NCBI GenBank assembly: GCA_013396755.1
Contig: VWZF01001843.1
Span: 310,001-374,000, forward strand
Length of the DNA stretch: 64,000 bases
Source of the DNA: Sclerurus mexicanus
Lineage: Eukaryota; Chordata; Aves; Passeriformes; Furnariidae
Direction of reading: 5' to 3'
Position numbers and translations under genes: made by a program. Positions within the stretch are counted from its first letter, which is position 1; every line of letters begins with the position of its first letter. The notes beneath the pieces were generated by a model, which searched no databases, was not told the DNA's origin, and saw only the letters and a list, made by a program, of their open reading frames with translations. Of this stretch, positions 1 through 11,300 are shown one piece after another.

Positions 1-2587
1 TCTCCAGATCAGGATGTCCTGCTCACCTTTCTTGCTTGCTTTCTTGCTTCTATTTTATTCCCTGCTCTTGATTTCTGCCTCTCAGTTTTGTACAGTTTGA
101 ACTGAGATGGACCATTACTATCCAATTGGAAGCTAATAAATGGCTGAATTATAAAGGACTGAAATAAGCAAACAAAAGCTTATTTCATGGGTAACTCAGA
201 CCTGCTGGCACTTTATATAACTTTTTTTTTGTACTTAGATACACAGGTGGGAGCACTACTGGCTTCTGGTGAATACCCCTGTCCAGAAATGGGCTGTTTG
301 AAGCTGAAATTCATAGGGAAACTTGAGCTGCATCAATCCATGTGAGCGGGAAAGCGACACACAGCTGCACAAGCCCCTGCCAAAGGAAAGAATTGCATTT
401 CATGGAGCTAGACTCTTTGGGATGTTTTCATTTTGTTTTAATATCACTGCTCTGAGGCTCCTGCCCTTTCCCTGCTGAATGACCAGGGATCCAGTTTCAA
501 AGCTGGCTTTGTAATGTATCTGTGGCTAATGAGGATAACTAGAGGTGTGACAGTGGCCATGCCAAGATGTGCCTCACTGGAGATTCTCCTGCTTCCTTAT
601 CTTCTATTTGTAAAAGCTCTATTTCATCAAAGACTATTTAAATAGAGACTGAAAATTGTATGCAAGGCTCTAGCAGCTGGATCAGCTCTGCACAGTGCCT
701 ATCACGGACCTTTAGGCTTAGTTTTTTGGGTTTTATTTTTTGCTGACTCACCAATGCCAATGGTGAAGTTAAAAATAAAATATCCTTTGCATAGGTCACA
801 AAGACAGGACCCCAAAAATGCCCCACTGCTTCCTGCAAAGCCTGGGCATTGGCTGTCCTGATGCAAAGGGAGAGAGACTGTACGGAGGTTTGGAAATGAA
901 GCACTGGTGAAGACACAAAATGTGTGTCCTGAAAGCCCCAGAAAAGAAACAATTCAAGTAACTGGCTGTTCATATTCACAGAAAGTCTTACAAGACCCTC
1001 CACTGTGATGACGGGAACGGCAGGTGCTCGTTTGGATTACAGATCACCCACCTCCACGTTAGAGGGAGCACTCAATCAGAAATGAGCTGCTCTCTCCTCT
1101 GAAAACCAGCCTTGGTACAAACATCAGGGAAATAAAGACCCTTCAAAGGCCAATATTTCAAAAAGAATTTAAGAAAAATGGGCTTGTTAGTTAGGACGGT
1201 CTGTCTCCTCCAAAGTCGCAATACCTGTCTAAAGACAACAAGATAAGGCAGTGAATAAACTATCATTTTCTAGACCAGACAGCTCTGTGCCAGGTGAAAT
1301 ATTTCAAACGGTTCCTGACACAAAATGTCACAACTGATGTAAGTTTAAGTGGCCTCAGCTGTGGTCACATCGTATACTTAGGTTTTGCCAAAAATACTGC
1401 AGTCCTTACAGGCTGGGAGTGAAAAAGAAATAAATTTCTATGGATGTAGAAGTAGATAAAAGCAGGAAATGCATTTCCCATCTGCACACATGGAGCTGAA
1501 ATAGTTGTGGAAGTGTCACAAGGACTCTCATTTTCAGACACACTTTTCTGCCAATTATTTCCCAGTGGGAAGGTGTGTGAGTCGCTGTCCCGGACTGTGG
1601 GTTCAACCCCAGTCTGCCCAGGCGGGGCAAAACCGAGTGAGTGACACCCCCTCGGTCACAGCACAGACTAAAAGTGCTCTTAAACTGCTTAGGTCAAACA
1701 TCTGACTTGTACAAGGCTAAATGTTACCAGCTGAACCCCTTTCACAGGGAAAGCAGCTAAGGAGGAGGTTGTGTTTGGCAGCTGGTCTGAAGAGAAAGGG
1801 AAGGTGAGAACCAATGGCACTTACTGGGAGCAGGGAAGGGCTGCTGGGGAGCATTAGTGAGACACAGACCAAGCGCCAATGGCCTGTAATGGGTGTTTGA
1901 CTGCTCAGGCAATACTGAACTATATGCCACCTTAAAAGCCTGCCCAGCAGCTGTTGGTAACCAGGCCAGCCTTGCTCTGAATGGGCCGACAGCTCCTCTC
2001 TGCACTGCACTTTTAAGCCAGGCTGCACCTAACTCCTCTGGATGTGACACAAGGCATGATGAAAAAGCCCAGCCATTCCCTTTGAAAATCCAGGCCTAGC
2101 CTTTCCTGTGCCTTAGTTTTCTCACCTGTAAAACAGAAATAACAAAGCTGCCTTTTTCTAATCCTCTGTGTTTATGAAGTGCATAAACAACACCAGTCGG
2201 AGCATCCTGGACAAGGCAGAGACAAAGCACTGGGTACAACACAGCCCTGACCTCTGTAACAACTCTGGAGACTCTTGCTATCAGCCGCTTCATTTGAAAG
2301 TGTGATCTGGCCCATGGCAAGCCAGTAACACGGGATCCACCTCTGTCTGCCCTCCCAGACCCAGCTGCTCAGAGCCTGGCTTACCTGGAGCAGGTAGGAT
2401 TGTGGGTTTACAAGTTTGCAGGGTACTCTGCGAGAATTCGACCGCACGTGCCAGTCCCTGCCAAGCATTTTATTCATATCACAGCAGCTAGTTTGCAAAC
2501 CAGCTTTCAGCTGCTTGGCTCCCCACACTTGTGCAGCTGAACCCCCTCTGCCTGCACAGGAGCTCCCTTGGCTGCCTGGTGTCCCAC
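1..2587 (-). other. CDH4: CDH4 intron downstream of exon D (partial)
   Basis: This is the start of the intron after exon D, running off the left edge. I looked on the minus strand for the next cadherin exon (expected to encode Tyr-Ser-Lys-Leu-Ser-Asp-Pro and a repeat with an LDRE motif) and did not find it, so the intron is longer than 2.5 kb. It contains one MIR-like SINE relic near 2095-2190. A short segment near 1590-1625 resembles a tRNA B box but lacks an A box. Nothing else is recognisable. Confidence 0.85.
2095..2190 (+). mobile_element. MIR-like (CORE-SINE) relic
   Basis: The segment reads CTGTGCCTTAGTTTTCTCAC, then CTGTAAAACAGAAATAAC, then an AATCCTCTGTGTTTATGAAG stretch. This follows the 3' half of the MIR consensus: TGTGCCTCAGTTTCCTCATC, TGTAAAATGGGGATAATA, and the GTGAGGATTAAATG area. 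MIR elements predate the mammal-reptile split, and only scattered relics survive in birds. The call rests on my memory of the consensus. Confidence 0.6.
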
Positions 2588-2841
2588 CTTACTGCCTGCT
2601 GCATGAAGCGATCAGGATCCACTGCTGAAAACGTCGTCAGGACCGTTCCTGTTGGCACCCCTTCCTCCAGCCTGATCAGCTTGTGGTTCGTTGGGAAATA
2701 CGGTGCTTCGTTGACATCTGTGACTGAAATGGTGACTCCTGCTGTTGACTGGAAGGACATCTGGATGCCACTGGCCAGGGGAGCTTGGTTTGATACCATC
2801 ACTGTCAGCATGAAAGCTCTGTTCATCTCGTAATCGACTGC
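2588..2841 (-). CDS. CDH4: CDH4 (R-cadherin) exon D, end of EC3 and start of EC4 (about exon 10)
   Basis: This exon has 84 codons plus two bases, entering in phase 0 at Ala-Val-Asp-Tyr-Glu and leaving in phase 2 within an Arg codon after Gln-Gln-Ala-Val. The acceptor is TTAG before GCAGTCGAT. It encodes the last strands of EC3 (MLTVMVSNQAPLASGIQ, residues 11-27), the EC3-EC4 linker DVNEAPYF (residues 42-49), the LEEG that opens EC4 (58-61), and the DPD calcium motif in VDPDRFMQQ (74-82). The linker reads NEA rather than the more usual NDN; R- and N-cadherin share a divergent linker here. Two GT donors compete: GCA followed by GTAAGG at 2592, and AAG followed by GTGGGA at 2587. I chose 2587 because it gives 254 bases, the size and phase of the N-cadherin homologue, and keeps the Val-Arg expected before Tyr-Ser-Lys-Leu. 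The next exon is not in the window. Confidence 0.93.
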
Positions 2842-4875
2842 CTAAAACAAACAAACAAGCAAGTATAGAGCCAAGCAGAGAATGAATTCTACCTTCTGGC
2901 TGAAAGCTGCAAGATTAGAAGGCAGATGATATCAAAGTCATTGCCTCATCTTGTTTCCTCCTGAGCTCAGTTCTTTTGAATGTGCAAATCCAGACCAGCT
3001 TCAATCCGTTGGAGGATTTGGTCTTTCAGTATTTGAAGGGTCAAATAACTAAAAAAAATTCCACAAAGGAAAAATTGCAAACAGTGGGAGGATTTGCCCT
3101 GTTTTTCATTCCAGTGTTAAGTGGTTTCCAAAGTGAACCTTCCTGTGAGAGTGGAACACCAAATGAACAAACCCACCCAGGGCTGCTCTAATGCAACAGG
3201 TGGAGCCTGTTAAGAGGGATGGGATGAGTACTTAGCAGTGCTATTAGCACCGAAAACTGCTGACTATGTAATTAGGATGGTCTATGCGGACTCATGAGCC
3301 TCAAGGGCTCTTTATTTTCCTGCTTACATGGGTTTATAAGCAAAAGTGGAGCTGCCAGGAAAAATGCCTGGTCTGGTTGAGCAGGTGGTCCTTCCAGTGG
3401 GACCTCTGGTCCTGCTGCAAGGTGTCTCATATCCCCCAGCTTGCCTGCACACTCCTACAGCTGGGTATTGCTGCTGGGAGGACACAGATCTCTTCTCAAC
3501 ACACATATGACGAGGATGTGTCTCGGGAGCCAGACGGAGCGAAAAGCCTTTGCTGGCACGACTGACTGAACCCAGTATAATAATAATAATTTCTAAACCA
3601 TCCCACTAATTATTATGAGGGAAGTTGCTAATCATCTGCCGGGGAGGCTTGAGTTATGCAGGATCACACCTCTGCTTGTTAAAAAACGCTTTGTCGTGAT
3701 TTATAAATTGAAAAGCGTAACCACTCTCCCTAACACCTTCTGCAGAGCTGAGTCTGCAAAGCGAACACTCACGGTGTAAAACACCCCTGACTTCGGCAGG
3801 GCTGCGCTGATTTACATCAGCAAGATCTGACTGCCGTGTCCTGTTTAATACCCAGTATTGTCAGGAGAGAAATCAAATCATAGGAGGGTACACGAGAGAA
3901 ACAAATTTCAGGGGCAAAAGGTAAAACAGCGGAATCTCTATTCGATTGAAGTGCAAATGTTCCCATTGCTAAATGGTTTCCTGACAGGCAGGGCCAACAT
4001 TTAATAAATAAAAGGAAGCATAAAGATTCCCAGTACACCCACCTGCGCTGACTCACAGACTTAAACTGCATTCAAAAACGAGGCATTGTAAAAGTTCCCA
4101 GTGAAACACTATTCAAGGCCTTGAAACAATTTGACTAATGTATTTCCTCAATTTCTTCTCACACCCCTCAAATTTATTCTTTTTTTATTTGATGCTGGCC
4201 TGTTTGCTAATCTGCCCACAGCCACTCTGCACCTCCCTCCCCACAGGGGCTCAGAGGGAGCTGGGGGGCTGAGCTGAGCAGCTCTGGGGAATGATGTAGG
4301 AAACTCCCTGCTGATGATGCTCAGGACACACTGACCACACACACCTCTGCTGGGATGTGGCCTCATGCAAGGTAGTGGGTTTTTTCCTCCCAAAATGGTA
4401 AATCTGTTTACTCAGCTTCTTCCTCTCTCCTCTGAGAGCAACAAACCCAGGGCTGCAGCAAAGCCAGACTGGGATCACCCATCCCACACCGGCTGTTCAG
4501 GAGGCATAAGAGTCACACACTGGCACATTGTGGCACACTGCCCACCACACTTCAGTCAGAGTTAATCTGCCTCCACCACTTCTGTGCCCATCTGAGCACT
4601 ATTTTACAAGGTTTTGTTGAAAAAAATAAGGTAAAATCAAGAGCCTGTGCCATCTTGGCAGTGTTTGTGCTATCAACCCCTGTGGGACAGCAGCCTCTTG
4701 AGGCAGACACAGTCCAGCCCTAAGGCAGAACTTCTTTCACACCATAATAAGCAATTTCTACCAGAACAGTTCATACTTCTGCTCTCAAAAACTGCTTCCC
4801 TCTGAGGATAATGGCACACAGAGTACTGCACACAGTGCTCACCCCTTCCAGCCTCCTGCTGCATATTGGTCGTTT

Positions 4876-4979
4876 GATGTGGTTTTAGGGACATGGTGGA
4901 CTCAGCATTGCTAGGGGAACGGTTGGACTTGATGATCCTAAAAGCGTTTTCCAACCAAAATGATTCTTTGATTCTATGA
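4876..4979 (+). mobile_element. CR1 LINE, 3' end fragment (5'-truncated)
   Basis: The fragment reads in the CR1 sense direction: GTGGTTTTAGGGACATGGTG, then GGTTGGACTTGATGATCCT, then TTTTCCAACCAAAATG. It ends in two copies of the 8-base CR1 terminal repeat (ATTCTTTG, ATTCTATG at 4963-4978). CR1 is the dominant LINE of birds and usually survives only as short, 5'-truncated 3' ends, as here. It lies in the sense direction opposite to CDH4. No coding capacity remains. Confidence 0.88.
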
Positions 4980-6840
4980 CAACAGGACCCTGAAAAAGCA
5001 CACAGAGTCGCTGCACTTGGGATGTGTTGGACTGTTGCCTGCTTTTTGCTTCCATGTCCAAGAAGCACTTGACATGAAATTAAAAAGCAGCACTTTTGCA
5101 GATACCCCTTGTCGGATGTTTGTTATCTGAGCTGGCACAAGCGGCTGTGAAATATCCCCGTGGAGATGCTGCACATCCTCCCCCTTCGCGAGCACCTCCG
5201 ACCGGGATGCAGCTGGGTGATGCCGAGGGCTTGCCACGTGTCCTCCTTTTCTCAAGGTACTTTTAACTGAAGTGAACAAATTTGCCTGATGTTATAGTTG
5301 AGGCAAATAATAGCTGAAGCTTCGGCAGCATCTCCATTAGAAATTCACAGCTCTGATCCATGCAGAGTTTATAATAACACTTTACTTAGCTGGCTGCCAC
5401 AGGGCAGTCACTGCTGCTCTGGGAGATTGTCTTCAGACTCTGCAGTGTCTCATCTGAGTGGGAAGTTTCTCTCTGCCCTTGATCAAGGCTTTCTTTGAAG
5501 ATTAGGGTCTTGCACAGTTATGGAAATGGTTTGGAAAGGCAAGAACAGAAAAGGGAAATGTTACACTTTCGGTGATCAGACTGGAGCTGCAGATGAGGTT
5601 TTGCTGAGGGCAACTGCAAAATGGCCCCTACGAGCATCATCTGAACTCCAAAGGGCTTTTTGGTTTGGAAGCATTTCTGACCCTCCATTTCAGGCCCCCA
5701 AAGTCTTGGTGAAGTGGTGGGATTCTTCACAGAAAGCCCTTTCCTGCACTGTTGCTGTGACTGCCGCAGCCCAGACAAAAAGCCCTTGGCTGGCAGCAGT
5801 GGGGAGTTATGTACAAGTGGCTTCAAAGAGCCACATGAAAAGCCACCCATGTAGGGTCTAAAAATGAATGGTTCATTACTTTACTTAATTTTTTACCCGT
5901 GTCTTCAACCTACATCAGTGATCAAACAGCAAGACACTGCTCCCATGCCGTGAAGAACAAGCTCTGACTGGCCACCCAGGCTGATGTGCGTACATCGCCC
6001 AAATCTTTAAGCATATTCACTTATTAACAGAGAACAAAATATTTCAAAGAAGAAGGTGGAATCCTAAGAGTCTTCCCTTCCTCACCATGAAAATTTAATC
6101 ACAAGCAATTTCATTCATTCTCCTTGCTGAAAATACACCAAAAAGCCTCCAGGCTTGACAGGGGTAGGAAATTCCGGGCGCCCAGGAGGATCAGGTGAGG
6201 TGAGATAGTGAAGACATCCAACGCAATTTCAAGCTCTGAGCTCAGCTTGACAAGACGGGATTTGCATGTGGTTCTCTGCATTGTGAGCACTGGGGGTTAC
6301 ACAGCAGTGCGAAGTCAACACCAGCATCAGTGGTGTCTTGACAAATCTGCCCTGCTTTTTACCTGCAAGTTCTGAATAAGGGATGGTTCATTAAGCACAA
6401 GTCCTTGTACAGCAGTGGTGATCATGCAAATCCCCTGTTGTTCACTTTGATGTGCCTTTAAACTACGGTCCTGACACCTTGCTCCTTAAGAATAAGGCGT
6501 CCTCCCCTGCTTGCAGTGAAAATGTTGGCATTTTGATTTCAGACTGGCTGCTGATGTCAGTGGAAGTTAAATTCTTGCATTTTACTTTGTTAAATGTTTT
6601 TTGTTTAACAAAATATATAGGGATATGGATTGTGTATACTTACACACATATATGCACTCGTACACATGTGTCTAAAGCTATTGCCAAGCTTGAAGAGGTT
6701 TCATAATGCTGTACCGGGCAAGGCTGTCAACCATCATTACAGAGCAATAAAGAGTGATAACTAAAAGGACCCTGCTGAAATACCATCTGGCAGGTAAGAT
6801 GATGTCTCCCTCAAAGTTTCAGCAAAGCAGCATCTGCAGA

Positions 6841-6853
6841 CACACACACACAC
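6841..6853 (+). repeat. (CA)n microsatellite, about 6.5 units
   Basis: A short CA run. Similar short runs occur at 17427-17438 and 46751-46763. All are too short to be very unstable. Confidence 0.9.
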
Positions 6854-8133
6854 AGCCTAAGGGTCACACAACAGGACAGGCTCACACGTTCCTACCAGTG
6901 TAACCTCACTGGCATTTCACTGATGTCATTTTTCCTAATACCCACACTGCACATCAGGAATGACTGCAACTTGTTTAGCTAATAAGAAGGAAGCAGCTCT
7001 TTTTTTCCATCTTAAATCACAGTGCTCTTTAAACATTAGTATTTCATCCTAACTTTGTGATTAAAACTTTTTGCTAGAGAAGGCCAGATTTATCAGAAGG
7101 TGCTGTCTTTATCCATCCCAGTGGGTATTATCCTTCCCAGGTGCAGTGCAGCTCCTACTCATCACAACAGCCTATGTGTGATGACTTCACTTTTTTTAGT
7201 AGTTAGAGGGAGCATCCACAGGCATCTTATCTGGGAAGAGCTTCAGTGAATGCTGAAGGGATCCAGTGATGTTCTGGCTGTGTATAATGACTGCAGAAAC
7301 ACTCACTGGCCTCCGAAACTGAAAGGGAAGCGAATGCTTAAAAGAAGATAAAGTCATGTTCTTTGGAGGCAAGGAAGGAAACACAATTTGATACTTGCTG
7401 CAGATACCTTGAGGCTTCCAGCTCTCAAAGCAAATGGAGGGGAGAAGGGATGGTGGATATTTAAGGACTTATTTTTCGAAGTCTTTAGACAAGATCCTCT
7501 GCTGATCTAACCTAGGGGTGGCTTTCACTTGAGTGGAGCTATCCTGAGCTGAAGGTTTGTCCCACACTGTTTGTTTATTGCTTAACACTAGGAAAAGGAA
7601 ATCCTCTCTAAATTTTTTCCTTCCAAACAACTCAGTCAGAGGGAAAATCTCCTTTCCTTCTGTTACCAGAAAATTCACTCCTCCTGAGATCTCTCCTGCA
7701 CTCCCTGCTTTCACAGAGGATCACTTGACTGATCCCTGCAGTGAGACACTACCCTTGATTTAGAGCAAACTGGGGGCTTTCTGGCTCAAGAAGGGCAGGG
7801 CTGCACAGCCCAGGTCTGTTCCCTCTCACGGTGCTCAAAGAGCTAAGGAGAAGCAGGAGATGGAAGTCAGGCTTGGGTGCTGGGAAGACCCTCCAGCATG
7901 TGAGGCTTTTTGAAAGCTCCTGGTGGGCTGGGCTGAGCTGGGAAACCCAGAACCAGGGCCATATGCTTGAAGTGAGGCTATTCAGGACTCCTGCATGGAG
8001 AGAGAGACAGGAAGCAGCAGGTCTGAGCACTCATATTTCCAGGAATGAAGTAACTGCAGGCTCCTGGCAATCCCTGTAGCCTCAGGTAGCTGAAAGGGTG
8101 ACAAACATGGATTTGCTCTGGCTTCCCCCTTAC

Positions 8134-8319
8134 CTTCACAACAGTCACCATGCCCTCGTTGGTGACGGGGTCCGTCCGGATGGTGAAGTGGCCAGAGGGG
8201 TCTCCGCTGATGATGCGGTAGATGGCGTTCCAGTTGGGGGAGTGGGGCTGGTCCCGGTCCATCACCGTCAGGTTTGCCACCACCACCTCCACTCTGTTCT
8301 CAGGAACCTCTCCCGAGTA
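8134..8319 (-). CDS. CDH4: CDH4 (R-cadherin) exon C, EC3 (about exon 9)
   Basis: This exon is 62 codons, phase 0 at both ends, from Tyr-Ser-Gly-Glu-Val-Pro-Glu-Asn to Thr-Val-Val-Lys. The acceptor is CTTGCAG before TACTCG and the donor is AAG followed by GTAAGG. It holds the start and centre of EC3: the calcium-binding VPEN motif (residues 5-8), the DRD motif of MDRDQPHSPNW (residues 20-30), and the ISGDPSGHF turn (37-45). An N-glycosylation sequon, Asn-Leu-Thr, sits at residue 16; the same sequon is present in N-cadherin. At 186 bases the exon equals what I recall for the matching N-cadherin exon. MDRDQPHSPNW against TDKDQPHTPAW in N-cadherin separates the paralogues and supports CDH4. The frame opens directly upstream into intron, so any start codon suggested there is not real; the AG acceptor sets the exon edge. 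Confidence 0.95.
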
Positions 8320-11300
8320 CTGCAAGTGAAAGACAGCAGCGGTCACGGTGGGAGCTTTCTGTCAGTTCTCACGGGGTTATATGTAATGAGCAACACATCT
8401 CTTTCTCACTTCTGGTTTTCCTATTCTTTTTTTTGAGCTTTGAATACTTTTCCAAACCTTTCAAAGCCTAGTTTTGCCCCTCAGCCCAAAGGAGAACAAA
8501 CCTGCTATCACACAGTCACTGTACAAGTGACGTGCTTGCTCCAAGGAAGCGAACAAAAAAAATATTCTACAGCAATGAGAGAGTTAATTGTCAACAGCAG
8601 GGGAAAATGGCACACTAAAATGTCTAAATTTTTTTAGGATGACTATGTCCCTTTATTCCCAAGGTATTTTGCCTCACTCAGATTTCAGTGATGACATTTT
8701 ATTGCTTCTTCTGTGATTTTACTTCATTTTCCTTCTTTCTTGCCCTTGATTTGATTTTGTCATTATTCGAAGTGTTTCTTGTGATTTTGCCACAGCCCTT
8801 CCTGGTGCTTAATTCTCTCATTTAGCACTGATTTTTATGGAGCATGTCCCGTTCAGGCATATCCTGACACATTAGCTGCATTCTTTCCTGCTTTCCAGTC
8901 CCTGATTTATCATACGGCTGATCAGGGATCCTGGCCTGTGAGCACTTCCAGTGTTTGGGGCTCAAAAGCTGCCAGTAAGACACATTCCCAAATTTTCAAC
9001 TGTCCTCATCTCTCAGCATTGCCTATTAGCAGCACTTGCAAATCAACACTCTGATTGACATATGGCAAATTAAACACTGGGGAAATGCTGGGAGCGGCTG
9101 GCTCGGAGTCTGCGACCAAAATCCTGGCCTCAAACTGCAGGAGCAGAGCACTTCTAAAATCTGGCCTTTGGTGTGCACAAATGCCAGGTTGTGTAAGTGA
9201 TAATAAATCATGCCTTTGTTAGCACAAGAGTCCATTTCCCCTCCTAACCCATCCCCATCCACTGGCATCTTCCAGTTACGGATGCTTATATTTAGCATAG
9301 ATTATTTCACCACTGACAGGAAAAATATTCAATCTGCCTTATGTCAATGTAAATTTACATTTGCCCTTTAGTGGTATCCTGAATGGCACCTTGCCCTCTT
9401 TTCTGTTATGCACCTGTCCTAAACAAGTTTTCATTAGTGAATGCAGATGGCATCTCTTTCCAGCCATGCTGAGTGATGGGGAAGAACAGTGGGAAGCTGC
9501 AAGATAATTCTAATTCCACTACACGCTACAGCTCTTCTTTTCTCTTTATTTCCCATGATTTCACTTGTTCTTTAGGCATTCTCTCACCCAATTTGGAGTC
9601 TCTGCGGCACACAGCTTAAGCAGGGGAAATATATGAAAATTTATCAAAAGCCTCTTGAAACATCCATTAGATTATGTCATATGTACACTCTATTATCAAC
9701 CTTGTCTGAAACCCGCTCCAAAGAACTGAAGGAGATTAGTTAAACAGGATCGTCTCTTCCAAACTCCACACTAGTTATCACCCATTACATTAAATTAATG
9801 TTGTGGCGTGGCAGCAACGACAGGCTGATGAGGCCCCAGTCTCTTTTAGGAGGCGGCTGCACTGATGACAACGTGGTACTGTATTGCAATTCCAAAGGAA
9901 TTTAAGCAATTTGCGAAACCATCTCAAGTCTCTGACCCAGGACCTGTCTTTTGTCTGTCATTAATAGACTTCTGCCCTGCAGAACCAAACGGAATTAACT
10001 CATCAAGGGTAAGCCATCAGGTGTATTTAGAAGCGCCAGTCCTACAGGCTGCTGAACACCCTCAGTAGGTCACAGCCCAGGTGCTGCCAGTGAGTTTGGG
10101 TTCCACGGAAAAGTGCCACACAATCTCCAACACATTTTACAGCAGCTTCTGTAAGAGCCATCACAATATCTGTTTTCAGGCTGTAGTGATAAAGCTTACA
10201 TGACGTATTTTTAAATAAGAGGTATATTAAAACTTATACTCAAGCACATGCCAATATAAAGCCTGGAGGAAGATCACAACAGCCTGCAAAGCTTTTCCAT
10301 TAGTGTAAATACCACAGTGCTCAGTATATACTGGGCAATCCAGAAGTTCATCCAGTTGTTGTTGTCCTCTATTAGGTATAGTTAGGAAATTATCAGTCCT
10401 AAGGAACACTGAGGGTGGATATTGCCTATTAAGCTTATAAAGCAAAGTATTTTTCTGATGAGAATAGAGCATCTTCACTGGAATCAAAGGAGCCATCCAA
10501 AGTTATTCAGGGTAAGAAGCAGATCTTGGAGAGATGTGCCATGAAGAACAGAACAATTTTCATGAGCTGCAGATCAGCAACTACTGGGAATTCAAACCCG
10601 AACCTGAATTTCCTCCTTCTCACACTCCCCCACAACCATTATTACAGGTAAATGCTGTAATGTGTATTGTCCACAATTGTCTTTACCTTTAATAAAATTA
10701 AATAATGACGCTAAATTATGCCTGCTAAAGGAAGGATGGCAGCTTAAAGCTACCCACACTTCTTTAATGTCATTCCCTCCCTACCCTGGAGTAATTCAGG
10801 ATAATGAACATCTTTCACTATGCTGCTTTCCAGCATTCCCTCTGCTGTAAGTTCTCTTTCATAGGATTACAATTGATTTTCAAATAAAGAGAAGCATATC
10901 TATTCAAACAAGGTAAAACAATGGGCAACAGAGGAGCTGCTGGAGTAAACACAAGATTGATAAAGCAGTGCTTGACCTATACCTGTAGCATTTACTCATA
11001 TTCCCCCGTATTTCATTTAGCTTCACTTTCAATTGTTGCATTTGAAGTCCTTAATTTCCAGAGTGCTTTCTAAAGACCATTCACCAGGATTTCTATGGCT
11101 GATTGTTACACACTTCGCTTCCTTTCTCAGATAAGGGTTTGTTCTGAAACTGGCATGTTCAAAAACCCTTAAATTCTGTAGGGTCTTTTTTCCTCCCCTC
11201 CTATAAAAGCCTGTGCTGGCAAAAGTCCTTCTCCCACTCCTCTGGAGATGGGCTGTCTGAAGTCACGTCTTGCTGAAAAAGCAATAATTCATTCTGATTT

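Larger units (their letters stand above)
2842..8133 (-). other. CDH4: CDH4 intron between exons C and D (5,292 bases)
   Basis: The borders are GTAAGG at 8133 and TTAG at 2842, read on the minus strand. The intron is phase 0. It holds one CR1 LINE 3' end on the plus strand near 4876-4979, a short ATA triplet run near 3577-3591 and a (CA)n run at 6841-6853. No other exon, RNA gene or conserved domain is visible, and the open frames within it resemble no family. Confidence 0.9.

Noticed and set aside
1570..1630. tRNA gene or tRNA-derived SINE
   Set aside because: GGGTTCAACCCCAG resembles a B box, but there is no A box at the right distance and no cloverleaf can be drawn.
1..2587. Next CDH4 exon (Tyr-Ser-Lys-Leu onward)
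   Set aside because: I searched the minus strand for the expected EC4 residues and an LDRE motif; none is present, so this exon lies beyond the left edge.
8320..8346. Extension of exon C upstream to a Met
   Set aside because: The frame is open into the intron, but a clear CTTGCAG acceptor and the phase-0 join with exon B fix the exon start at 8319.
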